A stretch of DNA of 64,000 bases from Eudorina sp. 2006-703-Eu-15 (GCA_003117195.1 BDSI01000071.1:1-64000), one strand, 5' to 3'. Shown: positions 1-11,538, counted from the stretch's first letter. Notes: generated from the letters alone by a model not told the origin. Made by a program: numbers and translations.

Positions 1-126
1 GGGGGCCAATCGGGTGATTGACGTCTGGAGGTCCACGGCCCCTGAGGATCCCTGGCCGCCCAGCGAGATCAGGGCGGCTTGCGGACCGCGGTGGCTCTCA
101 AGACGGGGGCCCACTACGTCTCAGAC

Positions 127-560
127 GTGGGCGTGGGCGTGGGCGTGGGCGTGGGCGTGGGCGTGGGCGTGGGCGTGGGCGTGGGCGTGGGCGTGGGCGT
201 GGGCGTGGGCGTGGGCGTGGGCGTGGGCGTGGGCGTGGCGTGGGCGTGGGCGTGGCGTGGGCGTGGGCGTGGGCGTGGGCGTGGCGTGGGCGTGGGCGTG
301 GGCGTGGGCGTGGGCGTGGGCGTGGGCGTGGGCGTGGGCGTGGGCGTGGGCGTGGGCGTGGGCGTGGGCGTGGGCGTGGCGTGGGCGTGGGCGTGGGCGT
401 GGGCGTGGGCGTGGGCGTGGGCGTGGGCGTGGGCGTGGGCGTGGGCGTGGGCGTGGGCGTGGGCGTGGGCGTGGGCGTGGGCGTGGGCGTGGGCGTGGGC
501 GTGGGCGTGGGCGTGGGCGTGGGCGTGGGCGTGGGCGTGGGCGTGGGCGTGGGCGTGGGC
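127..560. repeat. TGGGCG hexanucleotide array in MOCS3 intron 6
   Basis: About 70 near-perfect copies of TGGGCG on the plus strand. At least four interruptions lack one G (gcgtggcgtggg), which shifts the register. It lies 3' of the last visible MOCS3 exon, so it is inferred to sit in that gene's next intron, where the transcript reads CGCCCA. The long open frames across it (Gly-Val, Ala-Trp, Arg-Gly, Thr-Pro, His-Ala repeats) are artefacts of a 6-bp period. Confidence 0.95.
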
Positions 561-698
561 GCGCAGGCAGTCTTGGGAGCTGCGAAGCGACCGCGTGTGT
601 GCTGTCTCTGTGGCCTTAGGTCCCCCCGACAAGCGGGGACACACATTCAAGGTCCCTGCCTCCCTTCGCCCCAACCGCCACTCCAACCGCCGCCGTAC

Positions 699-3600
699 CG
701 TCCGCTCCGTAGCTGTACACGGTCAGCTGGCCGTCCGTACCCACCGCCGCCGCCGACACGAGCGGCTTGCCCGCGACTACGCAGGCATCACTGTACGGCA
801 CCACGGGGGATTGCAACCACGAGCAGAGGGGCAGTGAGTGACCCTATCAGGGGGAAAAACCCACACCGTGTGTGTATTGAGCTTGGACGGTTCTGGGCGG
901 GTTTCTCTTTAAACACACACCGGGAGTTCGTGTCCGTTAAATGGGAGTTGGGTGGAGGCCAGCCGCCGCCGCGGCCGCGGCGTGCTGACACGCGGCGCAC
1001 TGCAAAGGCGCAATCCGATACGGTACGGTACGGCATGATGCCGTACAGTACGGCACAGCTGTTATCCCCCCATCACCAGCACTCCCACAGCACTGCTGTT
1101 TCAGGATGCGGAGCAAGAACTCCCCTCCAGATACAACTCCCCGAAGGGGGGCCGAAGGGGGGGGGACCCAGGGAGCGTACACCGCCGACCGGGAGTGCTT
1201 CTGGCAGGGAGGCCAGGCGGGGGCTGGGTGTAGGAAACTGGTGGACACATCGAAGCCGCGCTGCTGCCAGAGCTATCAGGGGGCCCGGCACCGGCCGAAC
1301 AACCTCTGGTGCCCTTCAAGGCCTGGGCCTGCTCTGTCACTCAAGACCCCCTGCCGCCCCCCTGCCGCCCCCCTGCCGCCCCCCTGCCGCCCCCCTGCCG
1401 CCCCACCTGACCAGGTAGCGGGTGGCCGGGTTGTCGGATGCGTCCACCACCACATCGTATTGGTCCAGGAGGGGCAGGGCGGTGGAGGGGGAGAAGCCGC
1501 AGGTGTGAGCCTCCACCTGGTGGTGGTAGGGGGGGGCGGGGGAGGGCAGGAGGGGAGGGAGGAAAGGGGGAGGGGGAGGAAGGGTATAGGAAATTGGTAG
1601 ACGTATTAATACTGCGCTGCTGCCAGAGCATATGTTCGACGACGACGGAGGAGGAGGGATACGGGGTAGGGACTTGGTACACAAATGGCGGAAGGGAGGC
1701 CAGGTGGCGGACTCGGTGATGAGACGGAGCGCGAGGTGGTGTGGTGTGGTGTGGGGAGGAGGGCTGCAAGGGCAGGCAGGCCAAGCGGCTCGCCGCCTGC
1801 TCGACGGCCCACCGACCCACCGACCCACCGACCCACCGGGCTGTGTCCCCAACGTCATTACACAGCGACCGTATCCCCACGCGGCTACACGGTCTCCCGT
1901 CTGCGCGGTGATGATGAAGACCGACCCGTGGGCCCTCGGCTCGACCCATGGGTCCCTGGCCCCGCGTTCCCTGCCATCCTGTCCTGATGACCTTGTGCCA
2001 CGCCGAACAAACGTACACACCTCACACGCGTCGGCACCCGTGCGCCCCCGCACACCCGTGTGCAGCAGTACGGCACCCCAGCGTAACCCCCGGCTCCCCC
2101 CCTCCTCATGCATCGTCCGTCCGTCCGTCCGTCCGTCGTTCCGTCCGTGCGTGCGGTCGTCCGGCCGGGCATCGCGAGGTGGGGTGGGGTGGGGTGGGGT
2201 GGGGTGCACCGCCTACACGCACCTGTATGGTGGGGTTGATGGTGCCGCACGTGAGGCGACCGGACAGCGCCTTGTGCATCCCCACACGGCCCGTGGTGTG
2301 CAGAACCTGCAGGCGGGGGCACGGGAAAGGAGGGCGGACGGAAAAGGCGGGGGGATGGAGGCACAGGAAATTGGTAGGCAAACTTATACTGAGCTGCTGC
2401 CAGAGCGAATATCCGGTAGAGACTCGACTGTGCCAGGATCTCCAGCCAAGTGACGACGTCCACCTTGTAGGCCTTGACAAATAATGACTGAAATAGTTAA
2501 CATCGAATCGAAAAACATCTGCCTAACGCCAGTTCGGCCACGTAGCCGCTGAAGTGTCGGAACGCTGGCGGCTGTTAAAATACAGAGGAGCCCTAGCTCC
2601 CAACGTCAACCTAAAAGTCGATGAGTAAGGTGAAAGCAGCTTAGTAGTCGATTCATAGATTGTAAGTTGGAATAGTTGCTGTAAAGCTGACGGAGTAAGC
2701 TGACGGAAATGGGGATGATGGGGAAACATGAGGCGTCGCAAAGACAGGGCAGGTACCCAATGGCCCTTAGGAGGTTTCCCTAGGGTCTTCCGGACGGGCC
2801 CGACCAAGGGCCCAAGGCGCGCACCCGGATCGGTGCGGCGTGCCGTTCAGAGGGCAGAGATGCCCCCGGCAGCCCCCGCTCGGGTGTCAGGCGCAAGGAG
2901 TTCAGGAGGTGCGCAGGAGGACGGGGCGGAGGGCGGCCCTGACGCATGGCTTGGGCCACAGGGGCCCACCGGGAGCGGGCCGAGCAAGAACGGCGTTCGG
3001 CCCTTCGACAAACTCGGGGTCGGGGTCGGAGTCGGGGGGTGGGGGGGTGGGGGGTCGGGGGTCGGGGGCGTTCCGATGCCTGGTTTGGTCCCTGCCATGT
3101 CCGTACCATGTCCGTAATATTATGACCGTACCATGTTCGTACTTTTGCCGTACGAGATCACGTGTGCCCACCTGTCGATGCAGGTTGGTCACGTCCACCG
3201 TGTCGTGGTCCACGAGGCCCAGGCGACCTGGGGGGAGGCGGGGGTAGTCAGCAGTGGGGTCAGGGATACCCGTCTGAGGCCGCAAGGGGGGGGGGCCGCC
3301 GCGAGTTCAGGAAGTTTCTAAATGCCGCACACACCCGCCCCGGGGCCCTACGGGTCCGTTTCGTTGCCTGCGGCCCCCCAAACCCAAACCCAAAGCCATC
3401 GATTGCGGGCCACACAGGGCATCCCACATGGCCCCTGGACACCCCCCTGGACGCCTTACGCGTTTCGACGCTCCCTCCCCGCCTCCCTCCCTCCCTCCCT
3501 CCCTCCCGCCCCGCCTCCCTGCTCACCCACGCCCGCCGCCGCCAGGTACATGGCCACCGGTGAGCCCAGGCCCCCGCACCCCACCACCAGCACCGAGCCC

Positions 3601-4356
3601 CGACAGAGCCGCTCCTGAGCCGCCACTCCGAAACCAGGCAGCAGCAGATGGCGGCTGTAGCGCTCCACTTGGGCGCGGCTGAGGCCGTGGCGGGGCGGCG
3701 CGCGGGGGGGCTCCGCGGGACCGCAGGAGTCCGAGGAGGAGGAGGCGGGCGGGTGGGCAAATTGGGGCTGCGGATTCTGCGGTTGGTGGGGTGTGTAGGT
3801 CTGAGGGTGGTGGGGGTAGGGAGGGGGACAGGGATGGTTGGCCGGCCGCGGTTGCTCAGTGAGAGCTGAGCAGAGCCCTACAGGCTACAGCAACCGCCAG
3901 GGCCCAAGAAATCACTAAGGACGTGCAGAGCGCCGGATGCGTGTATGTGTCCTACGGCCCTGTTCCTGAGATCGGGTGCACCTGGTTTTTAAAGGCTGCA
4001 GCGCAACCCGTCCCCAGCCGCAGGAACCGTGGGACACCAAATCAAAATGCGGGACACGCCTTTTTCACACCCCTATTAGGTTAAATATATATACTGTCAA
4101 TGAGGTTCTTCTCGTTTTGCTGAATTGCTTGGCTCACCTGCTCGCCCGCCGCTGTCGTCGTCACGACGGGCCGGCCAGGTCCGCCACACCCCTCGAATTC
4201 TAATTTCAGTGCAGACAGCTGCTCCTTTAATGCTGTTATTTCGCGCTGCAGCTGAATGTTTTGAGCTCGCAGCGTACAATTTGCCTCTTGTATCGTAAGG
4301 ATGTCACCCTCTACGGGCGAAATTGACAGGGATGACATCTTGAAGATGAAATTCAA
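699..4356 (-). CDS. MOCS3: MOCS3/UBA4-type E1-like adenylyltransferase (5' six exons; 3' part outside window)
   Basis: Exons in transcript order: 4356/4338-4138, 3800-3527, 3227-3172, 2306-2223, 1516-1407, 790-699. Every junction is GT..AG and keeps the frame. The family adenylates the C-terminal glycine of URM1 and the small molybdopterin-synthase subunit, then a C-terminal rhodanese domain thiolates it (tRNA thiolation, molybdenum cofactor). Visible: an N-terminal coiled coil ([16 protein letters not shown]), a low-complexity linker, [19 protein letters not shown], the nucleotide-binding loop [44 protein letters not shown], and [17 protein letters not shown]. These match the ThiF fold in order. 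The zinc-binding CYRC region and rhodanese domain were not found and should lie left of the window. Two in-frame ATGs exist (4356, 4338); 4338 begins MSSLSISP. Three introns carry the dispersed 48-bp element. Exon 1 and the start are less certain than exons 2-6. Confidence 0.88.
892..930 (-). repeat. GTGTGTTTAAAGAGAA-type intronic segment
   Basis: On the minus strand this reads GTGTGTGTTTAAAGAGAAAC, close to segments at 5690-5712 (minus) and 52013-52050 (plus) that join TAAAGAGAACTGAGCCG to a GT tract. It lies in MOCS3 intron 5. Probably a degenerate member of a microsatellite-linked repeat. Confidence 0.45.
1228..1275 (-). repeat. 48-bp intronic element, copy in MOCS3 intron 5
   Basis: Minus-strand sequence starts CTCTGGCAGCAGCGCGG and ends CCACCAGTTTCCTACACCC, a diverged copy of the family. 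It is sense to MOCS3 and is the only full intronic copy far (about 440 nt) from its exon. A pyrimidine tract and CCAG follow it, so it may mark a silent or alternative acceptor. Confidence 0.8.
1584..1632 (-). repeat. 48-bp intronic element, copy in MOCS3 intron 4
   Basis: Minus-strand sequence GCTCTGGCAGCAGCGCAGTA .. CTACCAATTTCCTATACCC. It is sense to MOCS3 and is followed by a ~65-nt pyrimidine tract ending at the AG of the exon 1516-1407. Confidence 0.92.
2362..2408 (-). repeat. 48-bp intronic element, copy in MOCS3 intron 3
   Basis: Minus-strand CTCTGGCAGCAGCTCAGTAT .. CTACCAATTTCCTGTGCC, then a pyrimidine tract and GCAG at the start of exon 2306-2223. The splice acceptor is about 55 nt downstream. 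Confidence 0.9.
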
Positions 4357-4498
4357 GCAGCAGGTAGCTTATGAAACCTAAAACCCGGATAATAACTCTG
4401 GCAACCTAACTTCATGCCGGCGGTTTCGGAGTCCAGGGCCAGAAACATTATTTGGGTCAGAAGGATCGCGCGATAACTCTCCGTTATCCCTGACAAAA
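4357..4498. promoter_or_regulatory. Short divergent promoter between MOCS3 and the dehydrogenase
   Basis: Only 142 bp separate the candidate MOCS3 start (minus) from the dehydrogenase ATG at 4499 (plus). Both 5' UTRs and any core promoter elements must fit here, so the two genes probably share a bidirectional promoter. I see no convincing TATA box. Promoter function is inferred from geometry alone. Confidence 0.6.
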
Positions 4499-5617
4499 AT
4501 GGCCGAAGGAACTTCCTCCGTTGTGATTACCCCCAAAGTGGGGTTTGTCGGGTTGGGAGCTATGGGCAAGGGCATGGCAACCTGCCTTGCGCGTTACCTG
4601 AACTCCGTCGACCAAACGCTGTCAGTTTACAACAGAGACCCTTCGAAACTTGAGGCTCTCACTTCCGACCCGGAGCTCGGGCGCTTCCAAGTGAAGGCTG
4701 ACCTGTCGGACATTGCGCTCACCTGCAACGTCATCTTCACGATGCTCTCGCACGACGCCGCGGTGCGGGAAGTCATGGGACAAATCATCGCAGCTCAAGA
4801 GAATGCAAGCCTGCTGGACCTCACAGCATTGGAACCGCGCCAGCGGGCGCGGGTGCTCATCGACTGCAGTACCGTCAGCCCCGAAACCACAAAGGCCATG
4901 AGCGCGGCGGCGGAGGCCGTGGGGGCCTTCTACGTCTCATGTCCGGTGCTGGGCAGGTGAGGACTGGGACCGCGCATCCGTACCACCGTCCAGTCTGCGG
5001 GAATACGCGGGTTTTAACCTTGGAACGTCGGCGATTAAGAGGACGCTGACGGAACACCCAAGGGAAGGGACAGCGCTCCCGCCGCTGACCCATGGGTCTT
5101 TGGCCGGGTTTTGAGCGGGGCCCTTACCTTGGTTTTGTTACAAGGGGCGGACGTTTGCTCTGGCAGCAGCACAGTTTGAATGTCTACAAACTCCCTATAC
5201 CCCCTAACCCCCCGCAGGCCCGACGCGGCCGCCGCCGCCAACCTGCTCGTCTTCTGTGCGGGACCCGAGGAGGCCAAGCAGCTCATCATGCCGTACCTCA
5301 CGTACGTGCACGTGTTTGTACGGATGTGCGCGCGCGTGTTGTGTGGATACATACTGAAAGGTCACATAGGGGCCGTCGTCGGGCGGGGGGGGGGAAGGGA
5401 CGATTCGCTTGCATCCGCCATGTCCAGCCGCCGTCATAGCACCATCCACCACCACCCCGCTGGATGCCAGCAATGCCAGCAATAAACCCGCTGGATGCCG
5501 TGCAGCAATAGACCGGCGCCCGTGTTGCTCACAGGACATGGAGACGATGTTGAAGCCCATCCGAAAGCATGCCGTCAAACGCGCCCCCGATAGCAAACAA
5601 TCGAAATTTATCACAAT

Positions 5618-5694
<77 letters not shown>

Positions 5695-8600
5695 GGCTCA
5701 GTTCTCTTTTGCACGTTCGCGCGACGGCCAATTGCGGCGCGACGGCCGGGCGAGGGACATCGGGCCGCATGGGCCCTGGGTGTCCTTGCCGTCCGTCGCT
5801 GCCCGAGCCGGCCTCGCCGCCCCCCTCACCCCGGTCCTCTTCCTGCCGTACCTATCGTACTTGTCGTACCGCTCCGCGCCGCCGCAGCGCCATGAGCCGC
5901 AAGGTCCTTGACCTGGGTCGGGAGGCCCACAAGGCCAACATCATGAAGCTGCTCGCCAACTTCCACCTGGGTGGGTGGGGCGGTGGGTGGGTGGGTGAGT
6001 GGGTGGGTGGGTGGGTGGGTGGGTGGGGCGGTGGGTGCTGCGCGTAGGAGCGGCCCGCGCAGGCCCCGGGGGGTGGGTAGGGGGGTAGGGGGTAGGGGGC
6101 GATTTCGCTGTCTTTATTGACAAAATTGGGGGTTAGGGGTCGCGCATGTTCGGGTAGCGGCTGCTTGGGGGGAGGAGAGGAGAGGAGGACGCAGCCGCGA
6201 GGCAAATTGGGTAGAGCCCGCCCAGCGTTGCAGATCAGGATAACCGGACCTGCAATTGTTGCCGATGACGTGTGTGGATCAGTGTTTAGTGCGAAGCCAA
6301 TACGAACCACCCCAGGCCCAAGATACTTACCAGTCAACCGTGTGAGTGTGTTTTTTGTCGGTAGGCAAAGCCTGTGTGGTGTCCGGACTCCAGAGGGAGG
6401 GAGGGAGGGACCTGTGCGGCATATGCCACGTGTGTGTTTGGGGGAAGGGGGGGGAGCCGGGGGTTACCAACCCACCCACGGTACTGCACCGTACTGCCCC
6501 CGAGTCGATGCGTGTTGGAGTTGTTGCCCGGGCGCCCTCCGTGTCTCATGCCGTATGTGCCGTATGTGCTTTTCCCATGCGCCATACGTCGGCCCCACTG
6601 CCTCCCCACGTCGCCGCCGCAGTGTCGTTGATCGAGCTGCTGTCTGAGGGCATGACTCTGGCGGAGAAGAACGGCATCGAGCGGTGAGGGCTGCAGGGCG
6701 GGCGGGGTGGTGCAGGGAGGGCGGGTGGGCCGCTTCGCTGTCCGTTGATGGACATGGGGGAAGGAGGGCGAGCGGGAGAAAGCCTGGGGGTTGGAGGGCG
6801 TTTGGGTCGGTGATTGGAGGTTCGCCCTGTCCTCTCCCCTCCTGCCCTGTCCGCCGCCCGCGACCATCAAGACCACCAAACCGCCTCCAGGGGTCTAGAC
6901 CGCCGGACCTAGGTCGATTTCGCGCGATTTCGACGAATCGCTCTTTGTGGTGGTGGGGAGGCTCAGAGCGGTCTGCGGTGTCCGCACACCGGCAGTACGG
7001 CACGATGTACGGCACGATGTGTGCAGCATCATCCGCATCAATGTCTCCGGAACGAAGCGGAATTCCAGCCCGGTCTGTGGATCCCCCTCCCCCAAGCGGG
7101 TGTCCGGCGGGTCCCGGGGCTGACCTTCGGAGCTCCCGGAGTTCTGCGCCGGGTGCCCCCGCCCCCTTGCGGCGGGCGCCCTCACCGCCTCCCTCGACTT
7201 CCGCTCTCTCCCCCCACCCCCTTTTTCCTTCCCCCCGCTACGTTCAGCCCCGCTTTCCGCTCCAAACGGCCCTACCCCAGCCCCCGCCCTCTCCTGTAGC
7301 CCGCAACCGCCAGTCGCCAGATGAAATGTACACGTACCGGGCACATGTGCACGTGCACACACACGCGTTCTCTTTCACGCATGGCCATGCACATGTGCAC
7401 CTTGCACGTGCAGCGACAAGTACATGGCGTTCATCAACGAGATCCTGCCGGTGCCCATCGTCAACGGGTACGGCTCGCGGATAGCGGCCAACGCCTTCGA
7501 CGCGGGTCTCGGGTTCACTGTCACGTTGGGCCTCAAGGTGGGCTCCCTGGGGGGGGGCAAGGTGGGCGGCAGGGCCGGGGCCGGGGCCGGGGCCGGGGCC
7601 GGGGCCGGGGCCGGGGCCGGGGCCGGGGCCGGGGCCGGGGCCGGGGCGGGGCCGGGCCGGGGCCGGGCCGGGGCCGGGGCCGGGGCCGGGCCGGGGCCGG
7701 GGCCGGGGCCGGGCCGGGGCCGGGGCCGGGGCCGGGGCCGGGGCCGGGCCGGGGGGAGGGGGGGGGGAGGGGGCCGGGGGGCGGGGGTTCACCGTCACGT
7801 TGGGGCTCAAGGTGGGCTCCTGGGGGGGAGGGGGGACCGCAAGGTGGGCCGGCAGGGGGAGGGGGGAGGGGGACCCGGCTGGGGGACGGGATGGGCGGGC
7901 GCAGGGACGAGGGGTGGGGAACCGATCCTGGCGCCGCGAGCAGTGGTGGCGGATGGCCCGTCCTGTCGCCGGGAAGAGGGCCGAGGGGAAGACCGGAGCA
8001 CCGGACATGGGCCCGTCCCATGATGGAGCTGGAACGTGGACCGACCCGTGGGGCGACCCCAGTTGGCGTGCAAGCCGCGCATCACCCGCGGGCCCGATCT
8101 GATCTGATCTGATCTGATCTGATCTGATACGGGTTGGCTGTATGGATTCATGGTTGGTCGCCGCACACCCGGGTGTATGTCTGGCCCGCCCCCGCCCCCG
8201 CTGTCCCGCCCCCGCCCCTCCCCCGCCCCCGCTGCCCCCCCGGCCCCCGCTGTTCTTCTCCCCCACACCACAGGATGTCAATCTGATGCGCAAGTTGGCG
8301 GAGGACAGCGAGGCGCCGCTGCCCCTGGTGGGTGGGTGGGCGGTTGGGGGGCGGCTGGGGGGCGGCTGGGGGGCGGTTGGGGGGCGGCTGGAGGGCGGCT
8401 GGGAGGCGGTTGGGAGGCGGTTGGGAGGCGGTTGGGAGGCGGTTGGGAGGCGGTTGGGAGGCGTGTGGAGCTGGGTAAGGGAGGGTAGCCTAGCGGGGAG
8501 GAGTGGGGGCTTGGGGGGATGGGCCGGGGGCAGGCGGGCGGGCGGGCGGGCGGGAAGGGGCACGGAAGCGTCGAGGCGGGGCGCGGGAGGTACGGGGAAG

Positions 8601-8970
8601 CGGTTTCAGGTCGATTGTCTCCCTCTGCTGCCGACCCGCCCATCCGCTCCTCCCGGATGCTGCGACTGACTCCCCTCCCTGGGCGTTGTCTACCCATGTC
8701 CAATAACCCCTGGACGTTAATCCAATTGCCAAAGGGGCAGTAATGTCCCGGCGGTTTGCCTAACCCACCACCCCTTGGCCCCAAACCAACTACCGGTAAC
8801 CTCCCAAACATTTCCAACCATCCTACCCAACAACCCACCCAACCCACCCAACCTCCCAGGCTGACGTGGCATTCAACCACCTGCTCGCCGCTAAGGCATC
8901 CGGACTGGCGGAGAAGGACTGGGCGGCGCTGGCTGTAGCCGTGCGGAGGGCGGCTGGCTTGCCGCAGTAG
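4499..8970 (+). CDS. Beta-hydroxyacid dehydrogenase, 3-hydroxyisobutyrate dehydrogenase type (7 exons, 324 aa)
   Basis: Exons 4499-4956, 5218-5301, 5888-5970, 6623-6683, 7414-7537, 8274-8327, 8860-8970; phases agree at all six junctions. The family oxidises short beta-hydroxy acids or reduces semialdehydes with NAD(P). Visible: Rossmann motif GFVGLGAMGKGM (GLGAMG at residues 18-23), the substrate-region strand LIDCSTVSPETT, the PVLGRPDAAAAANLLVFCAG segment (family usually PVSGG), and KVLDLG..KANIMKLLAN, whose K-x-x-x-N carries the expected catalytic lysine and asparagine. The C-terminal all-helical half follows (LSEGMTLAEKNGI, FTVTLGLK, DVNLMRKLAED), ending RRAAGLPQ. The length matches the family's roughly 300 residues. 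No clear targeting peptide; the ATG is the first in frame and directly precedes the Rossmann strand. Exact substrate (hydroxyisobutyrate, glyoxylate or succinate semialdehyde) is not decided by sequence. Introns hold several repeats listed separately. Confidence 0.93.
5156..5203 (+). repeat. 48-bp intronic element, copy in dehydrogenase intron 1
   Basis: Reads GCTCTGGCAGCAGCACAGTT, then TCTACAAACTCCCTATACCC. It is sense to the gene and ends about 15 nt before the acceptor of exon 2 (5218), so it supplies most of the 3' end of the intron. Confidence 0.9.
5621..5692. repeat. (AC)n microsatellite in dehydrogenase intron 2
   Basis: About 35 AC units. The right flank (GCGGCTCAGTTCTCTTTT) is the reverse complement of the segment AAAGAGAACTGAGCCG that precedes a GT tract at 52015-52048. 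The microsatellite is therefore part of a dispersed repeat and not an isolated tract. Confidence 0.9.
7573..7752 (+). repeat. GGGGCC (G4C2) hexanucleotide array in dehydrogenase intron 5
   Basis: Roughly 28-30 GGGGCC units on the sense strand with several one-base contractions (GGGCC). It starts about 35 nt after the exon 5 donor. A sequence of this kind can form G-quadruplexes in DNA and in the pre-mRNA; that property is known for G4C2, not demonstrated here. Confidence 0.95.
7787..7852 (+). repeat. Duplicate of the exon 5 end plus its 5' splice site
   Basis: Segment GGGTTCACCGTCACGTTGGG, continuing through CTCAAGGTGGGCTCC and a ..CAAGGTGGGC..GGCAGGG tail, repeats 7510-7575 with few changes. 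The copied exon part still encodes FTVTLGLK and keeps the GTGGGC donor. It sits on the far side of the G4C2 array, so the array is flanked by two copies of the same exon/intron border. Confidence 0.9.
8096..8128. repeat. (GATCT)n pentanucleotide repeat
   Basis: Six to seven GATCT units in dehydrogenase intron 5, each holding a GATC site. Confidence 0.9.
8325..8465 (+). repeat. GGCGGYTGGGR minisatellite directly after the exon 6 donor
   Basis: About 11 copies of a 10-12-bp G-rich unit (ggcggttggga / ggcggctgggg) begin at the GTGGGT donor of exon 6. Sense-strand G-richness resembles the G4C2 and GGGGCA arrays in other introns. Confidence 0.85.
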
Positions 8971-11538
8971 CAGCACCCCAACCCCAAGCCCCGCCCCCGC
9001 CCCCCAACAACGCAGCGTCACTTGACTCGACCGACGCGACCAACGCGGTGTGGGAAGGGGGCGGGAGCAGTACGTACGGGTCGCCCCGCGGCACGTTTCG
9101 AGGAATGAGGAGTGGGGACAAGGGAAAACCCCACAGCCGGTCCCACAGTCGTTCCGGGGGGGGAAGACGCTCGCCCGTTCGGTACCTTCCGGAAGCACCC
9201 CCCGGGGGGTGGAGAGACGTCCCTGGACCGGTCAAGGCGCGGTTGGGGCTGGTTCGAGTGGGGAGGCGCGTTCGGCGATTGTCTTCTGTTATTCTTGGTT
9301 GTTGTGGTTTGTTTTAGACGGTTGATATCCACGAGCGGGGATAAAACACATCACGCACTTGCATTCGGACTGTACGACATGTGTACGACATGTGTACGAC
9401 ATATTTACGACTCTGGTTTTGGCTCTTCGTCACGGCGCCACGGACGCCCGCGACACAGTCGTACTTTCTTTTTGTTGTGGGTATGACTGCCGTGGAGGCG
9501 TGCTGTCCGTTCCCGGGCTTACTTTCTGTCCGGGGTTGGTTGTCCAGCCACACCACCCCCGCAGAGTAGAAGGGGGTTGCCGTTGTTGGCTCCCGCGGCG
9601 CCGGTGCCGAGCACCGGTTTTGATTGAATTGTAGGTCTACATTGGAATTACGAGGGACTACAACGGATTTGTTTTGAGTTGTTGTGCTGTGCTGTGGGCG
9701 AAATCAGCGGCGATTGCCCAGTATAGGTATGTCCGCACCTTCTCGTGTGTGAGCGTGTTTGGGTGGGCCGTGGAAAGGATGTTCATAGTTGACGGGTGGA
9801 GGCCGCGACAGCCCCCTCCGCGCCCTCCTCCTCCTCTGGCCGCGAAAGGCCGAGTGAGCTGCGGGAGCGCGGCCCCTCGTGGAGGAGTGGAGGTACGGCG
9901 GAATGTCCCGGGGCTTGTGTGTTGGTATCATAAAGGGGGTGCTGCGTGGGTTGGGGTTTAGGGTACGACGTGCGCGCTCACCTGCCCCCCTCCCCCCCAT
10001 CCGCTCAGGGCCACCCCGTGGGTCGGTCACCTTGAGCCACCCCGTGGGTCGGTCACCTTGAGCCACCCCGTGGGTCGGTCACCTTGAGCCACCCCGTGGG
10101 TCGGTCACCTTGAGCCACCCCGTGGGTCGGTCACCTTGAGCCACCCCGTGGGTCGGTCACCTTGAGCCACCCCGTGGGTCGGTCACCACCCCGTGGGTCA
10201 GTCACCACCCCGTGGGTCAGTCACCCCGAGCATGTCGGCGGTTGTGTCTCGTTCGTTCGACAGCATGTGGGCCTTATCCCGAGTCGCCGCCATCAGACTG
10301 TCAGCCGGCTTTCTTTGACCCGACTGTACCCAGGCATGCATGGCACGACGAGTTTTGTACGCCACATCGTGATGTGAGTGCCCATCACCGTGCTTGGGCC
10401 CGAGGCCCGGAGGGAGATTGCGTCAGGGCATGCAGCTCCGCGGCTGGCCGCTGGATGAGGCGCGGGTGTGCAGCGGGGGGGGGGGTGTGAGGTGACGACC
10501 TCCTCGGGTCTCTGAGAAACCCGGGCGTGGGGGGCCCACACCCTTGCCCCCTCCCCCGCCTGAATCTGGTAGGAGGTACATCGCCTTTTACCAGACAACC
10601 AGGCTACTAGCACATCGCGGGCAAGCTGTCGTACATCGCGGTGCTTGGAAGGAAGGGCCCCCGACTGCCCCCCGGCCGTCAGCAGCCGGGTGCAACCGGC
10701 CGGGGAGGTACGACCGCGGGTGTACGGTGTACTGCGATGGGTAAACACACACATCCGTACCTGGTGATGTGGTGACGGTTCGGTTAGAGCCCAGCCATCC
10801 GAATGCTGTCCCAGTCCCAATCTTATGATTGTAACCGTACGACTGGACGACGGGTTGCGCCTGGTTACCGTACAGCAGGGCTGACCAAGGCGCGCATGTT
10901 CGCACGCACGCATACGCAGTAGGCTTTTTGGAAAGGAAAATGTGTGGGTCCGAACCGCGGCGCTGCGTGGGCGTCAAGTACCGTACTTGCAACCGCACGG
11001 AGGTACGGCAAGGAGCGGGGAAGGACCGGCCGTTACCTGCTATCGTTGGCCGGGCAGCTAGCGAACATACCATACCCCCTCGCCGGCCCTGCGTTTGCGC
11101 CCCTGCCGCCTGCCGCCGACCGCGGAGTGGCCGATTGCTTCCTGAGCGACCGCACATTCACCTCATTGGCTGCTACAGGCGTGAACTCGGCCGAATTCCA
11201 ACCGCGTGGACCCGGGGGCGGGGGACTTTGGGGGCGCCTTCGGGGCCCGATGCCCCTGCCCGCGAGAGGAGGGGAGGGCGCTGGATGGCCCCCGCCCTCC
11301 CCCGCCGACCGTTGGGCGTCCGCTCCCCACGCCTCCGTGCATCGAGATCCGCCTGCTGCTCTCATCGAGTACCCAGAAGTCCTGCACAGAAGGCCGACAT
11401 CATGCATTCATGATGACATTGATCGCAAGACCTAAGGCAACGGTTGGCTTATCTTGTGCGCCCCAGGCTCTCTATGAGAAAAGGGGCAAACTACTAGACG
11501 TACGAACCAGGCGGTGACAGTTGGTGCAAGGCCGTTAG
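8971..11538. other. Intergenic stretch after the dehydrogenase
   Basis: No coding exon could be supported. It holds the 26-bp minisatellite at 10011-10215 and scattered GTACGG words. The dehydrogenase 3' UTR must lie in the first part, but I see no clear TGTAA-type polyadenylation signal close to the stop. Confidence 0.6.
10011..10215. repeat. 26-bp minisatellite CCACCCCGTGGGTCGGTCAC...
   Basis: Seven near-identical 26-bp units (CCACCCCGTGGGTCGGTCAC then CTTGAG) start at 10011. Two shorter units (CACCCCGTGGGTCAGTCAC) follow at the right end. CCCCGTGGG also occurs elsewhere in the window. Confidence 0.95.

Noticed and set aside
14..1418. Long open frames across the TGGGCG array
   Set aside because: All six frames stay open because the unit length is a multiple of three; the products are dipeptide repeats without any domain.
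2780..3109. Possible extra MOCS3 exon (VAQAMRQGR.., [10 protein letters not shown])
   Set aside because: Phase and homology join exon 3227-3172 directly to 2306-2223 (RVGMHK.. continues the ThiF fold), so this is intron.
5204..5770. Val-Cys / His-Thr repeat frames over the (AC)n tract
   Set aside because: Microsatellite translation; the tract is inside an intron.
7573..7752. Human C9orf72 contamination because of the G4C2 repeat
   Set aside because: The array lies between in-phase algal dehydrogenase exons and is flanked by a copy of the exon border.
7244..8563. 439-codon minus-strand frame antisense to the dehydrogenase
   Set aside because: Made of Pro/Ala/Arg runs from G-rich intronic arrays; it overlaps well-supported exons on the plus strand.
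10011..10215. CRISPR-like array
   Set aside because: Units are contiguous 26-bp copies without unique spacers; the context is eukaryotic.
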